Assembly: GCF_002844375.1 (NCBI RefSeq)
Contig: NZ_CP024199.1
Span: forward strand, 3,264,001 to 3,328,000
DNA length: 64,000 nucleotides
From: Thalassospira marina
Lineage (GTDB): Bacteria; Pseudomonadota; Alphaproteobacteria; Rhodospirillales; Thalassospiraceae
Direction of reading: 5' to 3'
Shown here one piece after another: positions 62,122-64,000 of the stretch. The stretch's first letter is position 1. The number at the start of each line of letters is the position of its first letter. The notes under the pieces are model-generated. The model worked only from the letters and a program-made list of their open reading frames with translations, was not told the origin of the DNA and searched no databases. A program made the position numbers and the translations under genes.

Positions 62122-62159
62122 AAAAAGGCCCGGTGCAGTCATTGCATCGGGCCTTTTTT
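62122..62159 (+). terminator. Rho-independent terminator after greA
   Basis: AAAAAGGCCCGGTGCA (from 62122) pairs with TGCATCGGGCCTTTTTT, with loop GTCAT and one G-T pair. A long T-run ends the plus strand. Confidence 0.92.
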
Positions 62160-62249
62160 GTTGCTGCACGATGAATGCGAATATCGCCTTGATGCCACGC
62201 CCCGCATCACACCAAATTGCAAGACGCCTCGCCACATAACGCGACAGAC

Positions 62250-62282
62250 AAAACAAACCCCGCCACTTGCATGACGGGGTTT
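62250..62282 (-). terminator. Rho-independent terminator after the Lrp-type gene
   Basis: AAACCCCG (62255-62262) and CGGGGTTT (62275-62282) form an 8-base stem. On the minus strand it is followed by GTTTTG. It ends the minus-strand Lrp gene 40 bases downstream of its stop. Confidence 0.7.
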
Positions 62283-62321
62283 TGCAAATTCACAAGGCCG
62301 GATGTGATCAGGCAAAGACGG

Positions 62322-62810
62322 TCAATCGTCTTCGACATCCACATCAATCGGCACGCCGGGCTGGCTTTTGGCGGTACGAATCGACAGGGCCGATTTAACG
62401 TGGTTCACGTTCTCCGCAACGGTCAGCTCGGTGGTCAGGAATTTCTGATATTCGTCCCAGCTATGCGATACGATTTTGAGCAGGAAGTCCATATCGCCAG
62501 CAACCATGTGGCATTCGCGCACTTCGGGCCATTCGGCAGCACGTTTTTCAAAGGCGCGCAAATCATGTTCCGCCTGGCTGGCCAGACCGACCAGCGCAAA
62601 AACCGTCACATTGTAACCCAGTGCCTGTGCATCAACATCGGCATGATAGCCCTGGATGAACCCGGCTTCCTCAAGTGCACGAACACGGCGCAGACAGGGC
62701 GGTGCCGAAATACCGGCACGACGTGCCAGTTCGACATTGGTCATCCGGCCATCTTCCTGTAGATCGCGCAAAATTCTGCGGTCGATCTTGTCGAGTTTGA
62801 CCCGTTGCAT
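62322..62810 (-). CDS. Lrp/AsnC-family transcriptional regulator
   Basis: A 162-residue regulator. The N-terminal helix-turn-helix is LDKIDRRILRDLQEDGRMTNVELARRAGISAPPCLRRVRALEEAGFI and the C-terminal RAM domain has VRECHMVAGDMDFLLKIV and SHSWDEYQKFLTTEL. An acidic tail (DVDVEDD) is appended. GAGGAA precedes the ATG. It diverges from trxB across 333 bases. This is the feast/famine class, but whether it is Lrp itself or an amino-acid-specific paralogue cannot be told. Confidence 0.95.
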   Translation of the reverse strand: MQRVKLDKIDRRILRDLQEDGRMTNVELARRAGISAPPCLRRVRALEEAGFIQGYHADVDAQALGYNVTVFALVGLASQAEHDLRAFEKRAAEWPEVRECHMVAGDMDFLLKIVSHSWDEYQKFLTTELTVAENVNHVKSALSIRTAKSQPGVPIDVDVEDD

Positions 62811-63143
62811 CTATTCCTCGATTCTGTGCGCTGATACACCCCGAACGAAACAATATTACAGCGGGGCCAAAGGCTGGCAATAATATATTCGGGCCGATTT
62901 TGCAACTTTCCGCAAACGTAAAGCAGGTGCCACGCACGAAAATAATAAACTTTTGGTGCAAAAACGACCCAAAACACAAGCAACGGGCGCGGCAATGGCG
63001 CAGGCGCATATCAGCCATCCTTCCCTGCAGGCAAAAAAGGCCGATTGTCGCGTTCGCGCTGTTGCACAACCCCGCCTTCATCCATATGTTCGTTTCCCAA
63101 TTCCAAATATTGTTTCACAACATCTGGCAATGGCGAATTTCAT
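62811..63143. other. Divergent spacer between the Lrp-type gene and trxB
   Basis: About 330 bases that must hold both promoters. Two AT-rich stretches (62850-62890, 62935-62960) are plausible sites. I see no clear repeat or RNA. Confidence 0.4.
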
Positions 63144-64000
63144 ATGGCCCAGGAACACCACGTAAACGTCCTTATCATCGGGTCCGGCCCGGCCGGTTAT
63201 ACCGCAGCAATCTATGCCGCCCGCGCAAACCTTGCGCCCATGATGGTGATGGGGTTGCAACCCGGTGGCCAGCTCACGATTACCACCGATGTTGAAAACT
63301 ATCCCGGTTTTGCCGATGTCATCCAGGGTCCGTGGCTGATGGATCAGATGAAGGCACAGGCCGAACATGTCGGCACCACCATGGTCCATGACCTGATCAT
63401 CGATGTCGATTTCTCCAAACGTCCCTTTGTCTGCAAAGGGGATTCGGGTGCGACCTATATCGCAGATAGCGTGATCATCTCGACCGGAGCACAGGCACGC
63501 TGGCTTGGCCTGCCGGGTGAAGAAAAATTCAACGGGCGCGGTGTTTCGGCATGTGCGACCTGCGATGGTTTCTTCTATCGCAACAAACCGGTCACTGTTG
63601 TTGGCGGCGGCAATACCGCAGTTGAAGAAGCCCTTTATCTGGCTGGTATCTGCAGCAAGGTCACCCTGATCCACCGTCGCGGTGAATTGCGCGCCGAAAA
63701 AATGCTGCAGGAACGCCTGTTCAAACACGAAAAGATCGACGTGGTCTGGGACAGCGTGATCGAGGACATCCTTGGCGGTGACGGCCCGATGGACGGCGTT
63801 GAAGCCGTTAAGGTCCGCAATGTCAAATCGGGCGAAACCCTTGATATTCCGTGCGACGGTTTCTTTGTTGCCATCGGTCACGACCCGGCAACCAAAGTAT
63901 TCCAGGGCCAGGTCAATATGGATGACGAAAACTATGTTCTGGTCGAACCGGGCACCACGCGCACCAATATCCCCGGTGTGTTTGCCGCCGGTGACGTGAC
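63144..64000 (+). CDS. trxB: Thioredoxin reductase (5' part)
   Basis: The first 285 residues of an NADPH-dependent flavoprotein; the 3' end runs past the window. The FAD motif is GSGPAG (13-18), the redox-active pair is C137/C140 (SACATCDGFF), and the NADPH motif is VVGGGNTAVEEALYL. The late GVFAAGDV is the second FAD-binding segment. ATG 63144 is the first in-frame start before this conserved opening. It reduces thioredoxin for ribonucleotide reduction and stress repair. Confidence 0.96.
   Translation, partial: MAQEHHVNVLIIGSGPAGYTAAIYAARANLAPMMVMGLQPGGQLTITTDVENYPGFADVIQGPWLMDQMKAQAEHVGTTMVHDLIIDVDFSKRPFVCKGDSGATYIADSVIISTGAQARWLGLPGEEKFNGRGVSACATCDGFFYRNKPVTVVGGGNTAVEEALYLAGICSKVTLIHRRGELRAEKMLQERLFKHEKIDVVWDSVIEDILGGDGPMDGVEAVKVRNVKSGETLDIPCDGFFVAIGHDPATKVFQGQVNMDDENYVLVEPGTTRTNIPGVFAAGDV

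Noticed and set aside
1..64000. CRISPR arrays, insertion sequences, integrases, rRNA genes
   Set aside because: None seen: there are no regularly spaced identical repeats with spacers, no transposase or integrase motifs and no rRNA sequence.

Overview
The window looks like a chromosomal segment of a free-living, heterotrophic alphaproteobacterium. I favour the Rhodospirillales, and Thalassospira or a close relative in particular, from moderate G+C, the dnaG-rpoD-yqeY-carAB-greA neighbourhood, many periplasmic-binding-protein transporters and Tat-exported molybdo-enzymes. The genus is inference from gene content; no 16S rRNA gene is present. Nothing looks like a phage, insertion sequence, CRISPR array or integron.

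Layout. 1-952: 5' part of the ABC-F translation factor ettA. 1492-6920: a sodium:solute symporter with its small DUF4212 partner, a cNMP/CBS/DUF294 signalling protein, a DnaQ-like exonuclease and a small membrane protein. 6935-9072: divergent oxidoreductase and LysR regulator. 9217-12411: molybdate uptake (modABC) behind a near-ideal ModE operator, with a minimal ModE. 12583-18730: a 2-hydroxyacid dehydrogenase, a LysR gene, and an exported oxidation module (cytochrome c, isoquinoline-1-oxidoreductase-type molybdo-hydroxylase, Tat-exported intradiol dioxygenase). 18764-27125: a DeoR-controlled amino-sugar/galactitol-type uptake and catabolism cluster. 27264-31295: two SDRs, a DUF1993 protein and an NADP-binding oxidoreductase divergent from a TetR gene, with repeated operators. 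31314-39487: a second molybdo-hydroxylase operon carrying its own XdhC maturation factor and a two-component system, divergent from a peroxiredoxin, with a LysR gene nearby. 39751-49505: iron-siderophore locus (FecI/FecR, TonB receptor, FhuD/B/C, and an export-type ABC protein) with three Fur-like boxes. 49575-51387: M20 amidohydrolase and GntR regulator. 51812-64000: housekeeping region with a CAU tRNA, rpoD, dnaG, yqeY, carA, carB, greA, an Lrp-type regulator and the start of trxB.

How it works together. Molybdate uptake is close to two molybdenum hydroxylase operons that need the metal; both large subunits carry twin-arginine signals, and one operon adds a secreted cytochrome c and a secreted ring-cleaving dioxygenase, suggesting oxidation of aldehydes or (hetero)aromatics outside the cytoplasm. 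The amino-sugar cluster couples an ABC importer to a sugar kinase, a SIS-domain isomerase/deaminase and a GatZ-type protein. The main novel observations are regulatory: a shared TATTC-N7-GAATA palindrome linking the second molybdo-operon to the nearby LysR gene, an eight-copy TGAT array with 9-10 bp phasing, repeated TetR and DeoR operators, and an EF-hand-like loop inside the sodium symporter.
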